Below, in pieces: positions 7,109 to 13,027 of a stretch of DNA of 37,062 nucleotides. Under the pieces are notes generated by a model. The model searched no databases, was not told where the DNA came from, and saw nothing but the letters and a program-made list of their open reading frames with translations. The DNA is from a virus. The DNA is taken from positions 1 to 37,062 of the IMG/VR virus record IMGVR_UViG_3300029908_000077; one strand, given 5' to 3'. The translations under genes and the position numbers were made by a program. Every line of letters begins with the position of its first letter. The first letter of the stretch is position 1.

Positions 7109-7351
7109 CTACAAGTTATAAAGCATTTCATTTTTAATATCTTCTGCCAAAATTTTCCATGCTTCTTTTTCTGTTGATCCCCAAGCCATTGTCATTATAT
7201 CGTTAATATATCTCTTTTGATTAAAACGTATTATAAATCTTTCGTTTTTCCTAGTCCATGGACTAACTGAAAGTCTTTTTCCTGTATTTTTCCAGCTATC
7301 CTCGCACCATGCACCTTTATATATCGACTTACACAATGTTTTATTTGTCAT
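7109..7351 (-). CDS. KLES-family small protein A11 (lost last two residues)
   Basis: An 80-aa protein ending M-L-Y-N-L followed by TAG. The next codons would be TCA and TAA, so the expected ...L-E-S-stop has become L-stop by a single GAG-to-TAG change. The rest of the junction (TCATAATG) is intact. The core is basic (W-K-N-T-G-K-R-L-S). The coding change removes residues 81-82 but also alters the GGAG ribosome binding site of A10. Confidence 0.78.
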   Translation of the reverse strand: MTNKTLCKSIYKGAWCEDSWKNTGKRLSVSPWTRKNERFIIRFNQKRYINDIMTMAWGSTEKEAWKILAEDIKNEMLYNL

Positions 7352-7560
7352 GATTCTAATTTTCTCAAAAAATCTTTTTGTATAATTTCACGCGCTTCTT
7401 CCCACGCTTCCGCCTTACTATTTCTATAATGTCTATCATTTTGCATTGTTCTCATACCGCACACTTGCCACCAACCATCTTTTTTATTTCCGCCAAAATT
7501 TAGATTATAACATTCAGCACAAGGATAAAATGATTTTACAAATTTTTCATTTTCATCCAT
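7348..7560 (-). CDS. KLES-family small protein A12
   Basis: A 70-aa protein from the ATG at 7560 (TAATG with A13), opening M-D-E-N-E-K-F-V-K-S-F-Y-P-C-A-E-C. A longer in-frame reading exists upstream but only covers A13 in another frame. Two Cys flank the Y-P-x-A motif. The Trp block is A-E-A-W-E-E-A and the end is F-L-R-K-L-E-S, with ATGA to A11. Function unknown. Confidence 0.8.
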   Translation of the reverse strand: MDENEKFVKSFYPCAECYNLNFGGNKKDGWWQVCGMRTMQNDRHYRNSKAEAWEEAREIIQKDFLRKLES

Positions 7561-7781
7561 TATGATTCCAACTTTCTCAACACCATTCTTTTGATATCTA
7601 TTGCAATTTCTTTCCACGCCATTGAAACCGAATAATATGTCATGGGATACATTAATCGCATTTCTATGACGCTCATCGGAATTCCATGAATTCTCCATAA
7701 TCCAGTTTTTTCGCCGCGCATATATAACATTTTGCATCGAGCATCTGGATAAATCGATTTTACAAATTCTTTATTTGTCAT
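7560..7781 (-). CDS. KLES-family small protein A13
   Basis: A 73-aa protein with the most typical N-block, M-T-N-K-E-F-V-K-S-I-Y-P-D-A-R-C. It has a Met-rich core, a single A-W, and the end M-V-L-R-K-L-E-S. TAATG junctions lie on both sides. Function unknown. Confidence 0.82.
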   Translation of the reverse strand: MTNKEFVKSIYPDARCKMLYMRGEKTGLWRIHGIPMSVIEMRLMYPMTYYSVSMAWKEIAIDIKRMVLRKLES

Positions 7782-8002
7782 TATGACTCCAATTTATGTA
7801 ACATTACCCAACTCAACCATTCTGCACTATGTATCCACGCTTGATCTTCATTTTTACTCCAACCAAGCGATCTTGCACAATACTTATCTGCATTTTCATA
7901 AGATTCATATTCATACACAATATTTGTTCCATCTTCCCAAGTTATAACATATGCATCTGGATATATAGATATAACCATTGATTTTGCTTCATCGAGTGTC
8001 AT
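7781..8002 (-). CDS. KLES-family small protein A14
   Basis: A 73-aa protein that shares an extended N-terminus (D-E-A-K-S-M-V) with A15, so these two form a sub-group. The core is acidic (E-Y-E-S-Y-E-N-A-D-K). The C-block is E-D-Q-A-W-I-H-S-A-E-W...M-L-H-K-L-E-S. The start follows the A15 stop by 3 nt and the stop joins A13 as TAATG. Confidence 0.82.
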   Translation of the reverse strand: MTLDEAKSMVISIYPDAYVITWEDGTNIVYEYESYENADKYCARSLGWSKNEDQAWIHSAEWLSWVMLHKLES

Positions 8003-8005
8003 ATA

Positions 8006-8245
8006 TTAAGACTCCAACGTATGCATCATTTGATTCATAATTCTATCCGCTGCCTGTTTCCACGTCAATCCTTCAAATATTTCAATTGACATGCTGTGAT
8101 TTTTACACCTAAAAGTTGTTCCCAATTCCATACTACCACCGACAATTATAAAATTAAGTCCACTATTCCTGCCAATACCCCATTTACGTAAACAAGCATC
8201 GGGATAGCATGATAAAACCATTGATTTTGCTTCATCGGCTGTCAT
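8006..8245 (-). CDS. KLES-family small protein A15 (first of left array)
   Basis: A 79-aa protein with N-block M-T-A-D-E-A-K-S-M-V-L-S-C-Y-P-D-A-C. It has a Gly/Ser-containing core, L-T-W-K-Q-A-A-D-R-I, and the end M-M-H-T-L-E-S. It starts 3 nt after the stop of the broken ORF at 8249-8524. The A15 C-terminal codons contain TTGGAG, which serves as ribosome binding site for A14. Function unknown. Confidence 0.82.
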   Translation of the reverse strand: MTADEAKSMVLSCYPDACLRKWGIGRNSGLNFIIVGGSMELGTTFRCKNHSMSIEIFEGLTWKQAADRIMNQMMHTLES

Positions 8246-8248
8246 ATA

Positions 8249-8524
8249 TCATACCCACAATTTTTTAACGATAGGAAGAATTCGTCTAAATGCTTTAGCA
8301 CGAAGTCTAGAACAATTAGCATTATACTTCTTCAATTCTCGTTCATGACTTTTGCTCAAATATGGAGCACCATACTTCTTGGTATTAATTCCTCTATCAT
8401 GAAATCAAAACATCATTCTATCTGACATTCTCTCAGCCAAAGCGGAAGCAAATCCTTTGGGCGTTGTATATGTCTTCCCAAAACATGAGATAACGGTAGT
8501 CTTTTTTATCTTAAAAATTACCAT
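8249..8524 (-). pseudogene. Small ORF interrupted by an in-frame TGA
   Basis: Starting from the ATG at 8524 the frame is open for 39 codons (M-V-I-F-K-I-K-K-T-T-V...M-M-F). It meets TGA at 8407-8405, then stays open for another 51 codons (F-H-D-R-G-I-N-T-K-K-Y-G...L-W-V) to a second TGA at 8251. The downstream half is basic and looks like coding sequence. A TGG-to-TGA change in a roughly 91-aa gene explains the pattern. Alternatives are readthrough or two separate small proteins. This interval has no other gene. Function unknown. Confidence 0.55.
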
Positions 8525-8526
8525 TT

Positions 8527-8543
8527 TGTAAATAAGTCATTTA
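8527..8543. other. Short inverted repeat after the 393-aa gene
   Basis: GTAAAT, a 5-nt loop and ATTTAC form a small perfect hairpin. It begins at the stop codon of the 8541-9722 gene and lies just before the ATG of the broken ORF. With only 6 AT-rich pairs and no U-tract it is unlikely to be a strong terminator. Confidence 0.3.
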
Positions 8544-9722
8544 CTTAACCCCTTTCAACAAGATACTATCGCCGTTGATGGCTTCGCGCATCTTGGTTGC
8601 CACTGCACGAATATTGTTAAACCACTTGATAGCTCCAGCCTTACTATAGTTACTGAATTCCTTCAACTGCTCATCTGGCTTACGCAAAGTCTTTTGAACA
8701 CTCTTTAATGGATCGATGTTTGTCAAACGAGTTCCCTTAATTTCAAAAGGAACACCACCCAAAGTTACATAAATTCCAATCTTCCTAAGTTTGGTGTTAT
8801 ATACCCAAACTTCGCTGCACTTCAACAACTGAGTTGGTTCAATACTGGCCAACTTCAATGCCGGAAATGTCTTGAGAAACTTCAACTTACCAACAATCTT
8901 AGTTGGGGGTTGTGGTTTGCGCTTGCGAGTCTTGCGCATTACAAGTTTCTGTTGTCCAAAAGTGTTGATGTCAGTAATTGCCTGTTCCCACCATGTAATC
9001 GCAGCCTTGATCTTACGCTTTCCAAGCGGAGCATATGCTTCGGCCAACGAAGGTGGCTTACCAGCAAGTGCCATGGAATATTCATCCAAATACCTCTGAC
9101 AATGATCAACCAATTCCTTTGTGCGATTGGCCGGAACAGATGTCTCAGGCTTACTCAAAATATCGGATACTTTGTTTTTGCTGGAAGTATAATCACTCTC
9201 AATGAAAGTATCAAAGAGAACATCGAGTTCGCCGCGAACAACACGAAACCGATTAGTCAAATTTTCTTGAATTGATGGTTTATTGGTTTCAATGCGTTCC
9301 GAAGATGTTTTTTGACTCTTAACACAACGTCTAATTTCGCGAACCAAAAAACGACGAGTTCCAAAACGAAGATGAAAACCAACACTCGCCGCACGAATAA
9401 TTCTGGCTGCGGTTGTTGAAAAACTCCGAGTTGAATTCTTAATTGCATCAACAATATCGGAACGGTGACCATTTTGATTGATTGCCGCAAGAGCCAAAGA
9501 AATAATACTCTTGTCATCTTGCGTTGCAGCCATCCAATTTAAAGCAAGTCCAATATGTGTCTCATATTCATCCTGTGTCCAATCATTTTGGACTTCAATA
9601 TTAGGCCATGTTGGTTCAGTTTCACCAACAAACTTTGCGCCATCTCCACGAAAATGCAGAGCCTTAATTGGCTTCGGATTAGTTGGCACAAATGATCGAT
9701 TTGTAATAGTGGCGTTCTTCAT
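8541..9722 (-). CDS. Conserved phage protein of unknown function (393 aa)
   Basis: A 393-aa protein opening M-K-N-A-T-I-T-N-R-S-F, with a conserved-looking A-L-H-F-R-G-D-G-A-K-F-V-G-E-T-E-P-T-W segment near residues 21-40. The middle (about 100-160) is Arg/Lys-rich and predicted helical. A second basic stretch (M-R-K-T-R-K-R-K-P) lies near residue 268. Homologous-looking proteins occur in other large T4-type phages, without assigned function. It is GC-richer than the arrays around it. The ATG is 6 nt after a TATATT -10 box with no Shine-Dalgarno, suggesting a leaderless early transcript. It heads the leftward operon that contains the array. Confidence 0.75.
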   Translation of the reverse strand: MKNATITNRSFVPTNPKPIKALHFRGDGAKFVGETEPTWPNIEVQNDWTQDEYETHIGLALNWMAATQDDKSIISLALAAINQNGHRSDIVDAIKNSTRSFSTTAARIIRAASVGFHLRFGTRRFLVREIRRCVKSQKTSSERIETNKPSIQENLTNRFRVVRGELDVLFDTFIESDYTSSKNKVSDILSKPETSVPANRTKELVDHCQRYLDEYSMALAGKPPSLAEAYAPLGKRKIKAAITWWEQAITDINTFGQQKLVMRKTRKRKPQPPTKIVGKLKFLKTFPALKLASIEPTQLLKCSEVWVYNTKLRKIGIYVTLGGVPFEIKGTRLTNIDPLKSVQKTLRKPDEQLKEFSNYSKAGAIKWFNNIRAVATKMREAINGDSILLKGVK

Positions 9723-9728
9723 GTTTTA

Positions 9729-9757
9729 AATATATCAAATTTTGGATTGGTTGTCAA
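9729..9757 (-). promoter_or_regulatory. Leftward early sigma70 promoter
   Basis: On the minus strand, TTGACA (9757-9752), a 17-bp spacer and TATATT (9734-9729). The spacer differs at one base from the spacer of the rightward promoters at 10681, 10967 and 11425. It is positioned 6 nt before the ATG of the 393-aa gene. Confidence 0.75.
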
Positions 9758-9807
9758 CAAAAATATACATACACAAAACAAAGGACTTAAAATAAATCAT
9801 ATTTTGG

Positions 9808-9836
9808 TTGACTTCTTGCTATCTATTTGATATACT
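9808..9836 (+). promoter_or_regulatory. Early sigma70 promoter
   Basis: TTGACT (9808-9813), a 17-bp spacer and TATACT (9831-9836). It is preceded by ATTTTGG and followed by AATCTTGTA, both shared with other early promoters in this region. It forms a divergent pair with the promoter at 9729-9757. Confidence 0.75.
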
Positions 9837-9870
9837 AATCTTGTAATCGAGAAATGACAAGGAGAAAATC

Positions 9871-10188
9871 ATGAGACGCCAAGCACACACGATTGAAACT
9901 CTTCGGATGCAAAACAAATTAAATGTGCGATTTGCAAAAACCTCTGTTGATCATACCACAGATGGGGCAAAAGCGTATGATGTGATTGGTATTTCAGGAG
10001 ACTATTGGCAGATTCACAAACACGGTTGTAGTGCAACTTTTTCCAATAATGGACAAACTTTGTCGGCTGATTTGGTTTGGGCTAAAACCGAAGATGAAAT
10101 TGCCCCACAAGTCATTGATTCTGATATGCTTGCAATGGGGTATGATTATGATTATGTAAAATTCCACAATTGCACAAAGAAATATTAA
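9871..10188 (+). CDS. Early hypothetical protein (105 aa)
   Basis: A 105-aa protein with a basic start (M-R-R-Q-A-H-T-I-E-T) and a mixed alpha/beta-looking body. The C-terminal segment Y-D-Y-D-Y-V-K-F-H-N is conspicuous. It has AAGGAG before the ATG and a strong sigma70 promoter 35 nt upstream. First gene of the rightward early cluster. No domain recognised; early takeover roles are common for such genes but nothing in the sequence proves one. Confidence 0.65.
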   Translation: MRRQAHTIETLRMQNKLNVRFAKTSVDHTTDGAKAYDVIGISGDYWQIHKHGCSATFSNNGQTLSADLVWAKTEDEIAPQVIDSDMLAMGYDYDYVKFHNCTKKY

Positions 10189-10196
10189 GATTTTGG

Positions 10197-10225
10197 TTGA
10201 CATTTAATCAAAATTTTGGTATTCT
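10197..10225 (+). promoter_or_regulatory. Early sigma70 promoter
   Basis: TTGACA (10197-10202), a 17-bp spacer and TATTCT (10220-10225). The spacer contains the palindrome CAAAATTTTG. It drives the 134-aa gene. Confidence 0.65.
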
Positions 10226-10268
10226 ATATATGTAAGTGATTGAGAAACAACCTTGAAAGGGAGAGAAA

Positions 10269-10673
10269 ATGAGCGCAGAAACGATCAAGTTTAGCAACAT
10301 TCTTCACAGCCAATTTGGTTCCGATTACACACAAGTTTGGAACAATACACTTCGTGCAACGACCGCGCTTGCCGAACTTCGTAGCTTTTATATGAATAAT
10401 AGCACACCAACCAATATTCCGTATGTGCATGGGTTTAGTGTAATGAAACGGACATGGAATGATCCTACTTTTGAACCCATGTTTGTTGAAATGTTTGACG
10501 AACTCGGTTCTTTTTTGATGGCGCAAACAAGCGATGATCTGATTCTAATGACATTGAGCATGGCATTTTCATTGAACGGTGATTATCATATTAGTGCCGG
10601 AACCAATATTTGCAATGCAAAGTGCTGGCCACCATTGGTTAATCGTTGCTTCCCGTTAATGAAGAAATTGTAA
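10269..10673 (+). CDS. Early hypothetical protein (134 aa)
   Basis: A 134-aa protein opening M-S-A-E-T-I-K-F-S-N-I-L. It contains several aromatic/Met-rich helix-like segments (W-N-D-P-T-F-E-P-M-F-V-E-M-F-D-E-L near residues 60-80). Cys residues near the C-terminus (N-I-C-N-A-K-C-W-P-P) could bind a metal but are too few to claim this. GAAAGGGAG provides a strong ribosome binding site. Its own promoter lies at 10197. Not recognised. Confidence 0.65.
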   Translation: MSAETIKFSNILHSQFGSDYTQVWNNTLRATTALAELRSFYMNNSTPTNIPYVHGFSVMKRTWNDPTFEPMFVEMFDELGSFLMAQTSDDLILMTLSMAFSLNGDYHISAGTNICNAKCWPPLVNRCFPLMKKL

Positions 10674-10680
10674 TTTTTAG

Positions 10681-10709
10681 TTGACAACCAAACCAAAATT
10701 TGATATACT
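10681..10709 (+). promoter_or_regulatory. Early sigma70 promoter
   Basis: TTGACA (10681-10686), a 17-bp spacer and TATACT (10704-10709). The whole stretch through the following AATCTTGTA is identical to the promoters at 10967 and 11425. Confidence 0.8.
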
Positions 10710-10735
10710 AATCTTGTAAGTGAGAAAGGACTCAA

Positions 10736-10939
10736 ATGAAAAACGGAATCTATGTTGTTCAAACCAAAGGATTCGTAGAGCGCGAACTTGTCAAAATTTA
10801 CGAATTTGATGATTATACTGGTCAACAGGTAACATTTTTTAATGATCCAGACAGTTCTTGGAACATTGAACAATTACTTGAGTCTTGTGAAGTTATTTGC
10901 CGTTTGGATTTGTATTCTTTTGAAAGGGAGGATGTATGA
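10736..10939 (+). CDS. Early hypothetical protein (67 aa)
   Basis: A 67-aa acidic protein (M-K-N-G-I-Y-V-V-Q-T-K-G-F...S-F-E-R-E-D-V), mostly beta-like at the N-terminus. AAAGGA precedes the ATG. Its stop overlaps (ATGA) the miniature ORF at 10936. No family recognised. Confidence 0.6.
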   Translation: MKNGIYVVQTKGFVERELVKIYEFDDYTGQQVTFFNDPDSSWNIEQLLESCEVICRLDLYSFEREDV

Positions 10940-10962
10940 CACTAGAACAAAAGATTAACTAA
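10936..10962 (+). pseudogene. Collapsed duplicate of the 127-aa early gene
   Basis: A nine-codon reading frame (M-T-L-E-Q-K-I-N-stop). It joins the first codons of the 11037-11420 gene directly to that gene's last codons, followed by the same promoter and leader as after that gene. It looks like a tandem duplicate whose interior was deleted between the K-I-N codons present near both ends of the gene. Confidence 0.65.
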
Positions 10963-10966
10963 TCTC

Positions 10967-10995
10967 TTGACAACCAAACCAAAATTTGATATACT
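10967..10995 (+). promoter_or_regulatory. Early sigma70 promoter
   Basis: TTGACA (10967-10972), a 17-bp spacer and TATACT (10990-10995), upstream of the 127-aa gene. The sequence from TCTC before the -35 through TTGTAGTC is repeated at 11421. Confidence 0.8.
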
Positions 10996-11036
10996 AATCT
11001 TGTAGTCAGAAATAACCTTGAAAGGGAGAGAAAATT

Positions 11037-11420
11037 ATGACACTAGAACAAAAAATCAACGGTGTTGTCAATGATTTGATCACCAAAGCCATAACCAGCG
11101 ATGCAAATTCCAGTCATGTATATAAGGAAGCTGCTGATATGCTCCGCGCTGCTCTACAACCCACTCTCAAATTTGAAGGGGTCGCAATGGTTGGTGATAC
11201 GATCCGCGCCTATGATTTTGAGCCTATAAAGGGACGTTTGGATTCCTATATTGAGGGTGATGTGCGCGAAATCGTTGAAGCCGTTACACCGTTTGGATAC
11301 AAGGCATATCATGTAATTCTTACATATGATAGTTTTGGCAGAAGGCCACGTGGAACAAGTATTTACGTTCCAATGGAAACAACATTTGATTGGGAAAACA
11401 GGGTGCAAAAGATCAACTAA
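11037..11420 (+). CDS. Conserved early phage protein (127 aa)
   Basis: A 127-aa protein. The first 45 residues look helical (M-T-L-E-Q-K-I-N-G-V-V-N-D). A beta-rich section follows with the motif V-G-D-T-I-R-A-Y-D-F-E-P-I-K-G-R near residues 52-68, then Y-V-P-M-E and D-W-E-N-R-V at the end. That motif recurs in small proteins of many large phages without known function. It has a strong GAAAGGGAG ribosome binding site and its own early promoter. A deleted duplicate lies immediately upstream. Confidence 0.7.
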   Translation: MTLEQKINGVVNDLITKAITSDANSSHVYKEAADMLRAALQPTLKFEGVAMVGDTIRAYDFEPIKGRLDSYIEGDVREIVEAVTPFGYKAYHVILTYDSFGRRPRGTSIYVPMETTFDWENRVQKIN

Positions 11421-11424
11421 TCTC

Positions 11425-11453
11425 TTGACAACCAAACCAAAATTTGATATACT
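11425..11453 (+). promoter_or_regulatory. Early sigma70 promoter
   Basis: TTGACA (11425-11430), a 17-bp spacer and TATACT (11448-11453), upstream of the acidic protein gene. It is part of the near-identical promoter set. Confidence 0.8.
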
Positions 11454-11486
11454 AATCTTGTAGTCAAGAAATGACAGGAGAGAAAT

Positions 11487-11735
11487 ATGACCAGATCGAA
11501 TCGCGCTTTGCTCACACTTCCCCAAGAACTCACTCTCGTCTATATGGACGAAATTGCAGATGATGTTGAAATGGCTGCTGATGATGAAGGTATGTATGGC
11601 GAGGATGAGTATATGTCCTATGCCTATGACTCGTTTTATGATGAAGATGAAGGTGACTTTTATGACGAGCCGGAGTACACAGGATTTCCGAATTTTGACG
11701 ATGATTTTAGTGATTTTGATGGAGAGGAATTTTAA
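11487..11735 (+). CDS. Highly acidic early protein (possible DNA mimic)
   Basis: An 82-aa protein with 28 Asp/Glu residues and only two basic residues (Arg3, Arg6). The acidic residues are spread from residue 14 to the end and interleaved with Tyr and Phe (e.g. Y-D-E-D-E-G-D-F-Y-D-E-P-E-Y). Such composition is typical of phage DNA-mimic proteins such as Ocr and other anti-restriction or nucleoid-binding inhibitors. No homology to a specific one is visible. Early expression from a strong promoter with AGGAGAG fits an anti-defence role, but this is inference from composition. Its stop overlaps the next start as TAATG. Confidence 0.72.
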   Translation: MTRSNRALLTLPQELTLVYMDEIADDVEMAADDEGMYGEDEYMSYAYDSFYDEDEGDFYDEPEYTGFPNFDDDFSDFDGEEF

Positions 11736-11980
11736 TGATTATGCTTGTTGGTGATACATTTTACAATGATGGTTATTGGATCAATCATGGTCCGGCAATA
11801 CCAGTTGATACTGTGATTCAAGAGTGTTTTGTTGGTGTTGATAACAAAATCAAGCATATTGGATGTTGCTACACCGGTATTCGGTCCCAAAAGGACAAGC
11901 CAGAATATACATATGAAAGAGATTATCGTGACACTTTTTACTGGCGGCACACTGGACTTTCGAGGGAGAATATCAGTTAA
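11735..11980 (+). CDS. Early hypothetical protein (81 aa)
   Basis: An 81-aa protein starting in the stop codon of the acidic protein (TAATG), so the two are likely coexpressed. It has Cys residues C31, C44 and C45, and a Y/R-rich C-terminal third (Y-E-R-D-Y-R-D-T-F-Y-W-R). Net charge is near neutral. The tight coupling suggests a functional partner of the acidic protein. No domain recognised. Confidence 0.62.
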   Translation: MIMLVGDTFYNDGYWINHGPAIPVDTVIQECFVGVDNKIKHIGCCYTGIRSQKDKPEYTYERDYRDTFYWRHTGLSRENIS

Positions 11981-12029
11981 ATAACAGAAAACAATCACTT
12001 TATTTTAAGTAAAATATATCAGATTTTGG

Positions 12030-12058
12030 TTGACTTCTTACGATCTATTTGATATACT
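12030..12058 (+). promoter_or_regulatory. Early sigma70 promoter of the right array operon
   Basis: TTGACT (12030-12035), a 17-bp spacer and TATACT (12053-12058), preceded by ATTTTGG as at 9801. It is the last promoter I can find before the 12090-12422 gene and the following 15 array genes, so it probably transcribes all of them. Confidence 0.75.
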
Positions 12059-12089
12059 ATATATGTAGTCAAGAGAGGGAGAGAAAAAC

Positions 12090-12422
12090 ATGAAGGCATC
12101 GCAAAAAGTGATTGATCGTGTCAACGGTTTCGTGGCCAAGGTTCAGAGCGAAACTATCACCCACTACATAAAGGATTTGCCAAATCTTGTTCCTGCCGTT
12201 ATCAGCATTGTCGAGGGTAGCAAGAACTTCAAGATCGTCACAGCTAGTCACGATGGCAGTAGCCGTTCAGTTTATTGTTTCGTATCCAAGGCAAACGGTG
12301 ATATTTACAAGGCCGCTACTTGGGCCGCGCCAGCAAAACATGTTCGCGGAAATATTTTCGATGCCAATTATGGCTGGAAGACCGCCGTTAATCTTTACGG
12401 CGCAAACTACATTGTTCGGTAA
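12090..12422 (+). CDS. Conserved small phage protein (110 aa)
   Basis: A 110-aa protein. An N-terminal helix is followed by S-R-S-V-Y-C-F-V-S-K-A-N-G-D-I-Y-K-A-A-T-W and A-P-A-K-H-V-R-G-N-I-F-D-A-N, ending Y-G-A-N-Y-I-V-R. This pattern (S-V-Y-x-F-V, G-D-I-Y-K-A-A-x-W, R-G-N-I-F-D) recurs in small proteins from many unrelated phages. I know of no established function. GAGAGGGAGAG precedes the ATG. It heads the right array operon; the first array gene starts 15 nt after its stop. Confidence 0.75.
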   Translation: MKASQKVIDRVNGFVAKVQSETITHYIKDLPNLVPAVISIVEGSKNFKIVTASHDGSSRSVYCFVSKANGDIYKAATWAAPAKHVRGNIFDANYGWKTAVNLYGANYIVR

Positions 12423-12437
12423 TTGGAGGAATTTACA

Positions 12438-12635
12438 ATGACATATCGCCAACGAATTATCGAGACATATAAATATGCATCATGCCACAAAACTCTTGGT
12501 ATGAATAATTATCATGTCGTAATCAATGGTGTATGCGAAGCGTGGGGAGACACTCGTGATAAAGCATGGAGTAATGCTTTTAAATGGTATAAGAATAGAA
12601 TTGCGGTAAGAACTTTAAGAAAATTTGAATCATGA
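12438..12635 (+). CDS. KLES-family small protein B1
   Basis: A 65-aa protein from the ATG at 12438, with GGAGG 8 nt upstream. An in-frame TTG at 12423 is not needed. The N-block is M-T-Y-R-Q-R-I-I-E-T-Y-K-Y-A-S-C, with Y-K instead of Y-P. The C-block is D-K-A-W-S-N-A-F...L-R-K-F-E-S. First gene of the right array; ATGA to B2. Function unknown. Confidence 0.82.
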   Translation: MTYRQRIIETYKYASCHKTLGMNNYHVVINGVCEAWGDTRDKAWSNAFKWYKNRIAVRTLRKFES

Positions 12636-12832
12636 AAGATAAAGATTTAGTTCTTTCTATATATCCTAACGCAACGGATTATTGCAGAAAAGACTCTATA
12701 AAACATTGCATAGTTGATGATATTGGTCATAGCTATATGTTTATTAGTGGTTTTTATTATTTCGAAGACCATGCGTGGGAAGAGGTCGCGAAGAGAATTA
12801 AGATGGATATGCTAAGGAAACTGGAGTCTTAA
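12632..12832 (+). CDS. KLES-family small protein B2
   Basis: A 66-aa protein: M-K-D-K-D-L-V-L-S-I-Y-P-N-A, an aromatic patch (F-I-S-G-F-Y-Y-F), H-A-W-E-E-V-A-K-R-I, end M-L-R-K-L-E-S. The stop TAA is immediately followed by the B3 ATG with no gap. Function unknown. Confidence 0.84.
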   Translation: MKDKDLVLSIYPNATDYCRKDSIKHCIVDDIGHSYMFISGFYYFEDHAWEEVAKRIKMDMLRKLES

Positions 12833-13027
12833 ATGACAGACAAAGAATTTGTTCTGAATGTTGAACCGACCGCAAAAGTTAAAAGATACCCACCGGGTTG
12901 GATGATGACTACAAGATACGGAAAAGTTGGCAGTGCTTGGTTAACCCTTGCAAATTCTGAGAATGGTTCTTGGAAAAGAATAGCTGATCTATATCGAACA
13001 GAGATGCTAAGGAAACTTGAATCATGA
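12833..13027 (+). CDS. KLES-family small protein B3
   Basis: A 64-aa protein with N-block M-T-D-K-E-F-V-L-N-V-E-P-T-A, where the near-invariant Tyr is Glu. The core is rich in Pro, Gly and Trp (Y-P-P-G-W-M-M). It has G-S-W-K-R-I-A-D-L and ends M-L-R-K-L-E-S. ATGA to B4. Function unknown. Confidence 0.82.
   Translation: MTDKEFVLNVEPTAKVKRYPPGWMMTTRYGKVGSAWLTLANSENGSWKRIADLYRTEMLRKLES

Larger units (their letters stand above)
4466..8245 (-). repeat. Left KLES-family array (15 paralogous small genes)
   Basis: Fifteen consecutive short genes coding members of one protein family, read leftwards from A15 (8245) to A1 (4466). Only the IF-1 gene and a 57-aa DUF4116-like gene interrupt them. Units are about 200-260 bp. 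Conserved DNA is concentrated at the junctions, where the C-terminal block of one gene meets the N-terminal block of the next; the middle of each gene is divergent. The array lies downstream of the 8541-9722 gene and its sigma70 promoter, with no intervening terminator that I can see. Confidence 0.85.

Noticed and set aside
8405-8407. TGA as a sense (Trp) codon
   Set aside because: TGA is the normal terminator of many array genes with ATGA coupling and Trp is coded by TGG throughout, so genome-wide recoding is not supported. I treat this as a local interruption.
9994-10873. Several minus-strand frames opposite the early genes
   Set aside because: They oppose genes with promoters and ribosome binding sites, have no start signals and read as low-complexity sequence.
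11981-12029. ATTTTA-AG-TAAAAT as a terminator before the last early promoter
   Set aside because: Short, purely AT stem without a U-tract; not convincing as an intrinsic terminator.
9723-12089. tRNA genes or origin-like repeats in the early intergenic gaps
   Set aside because: The gaps are short and filled by promoters and leaders. I could see no cloverleaf or iteron pattern.
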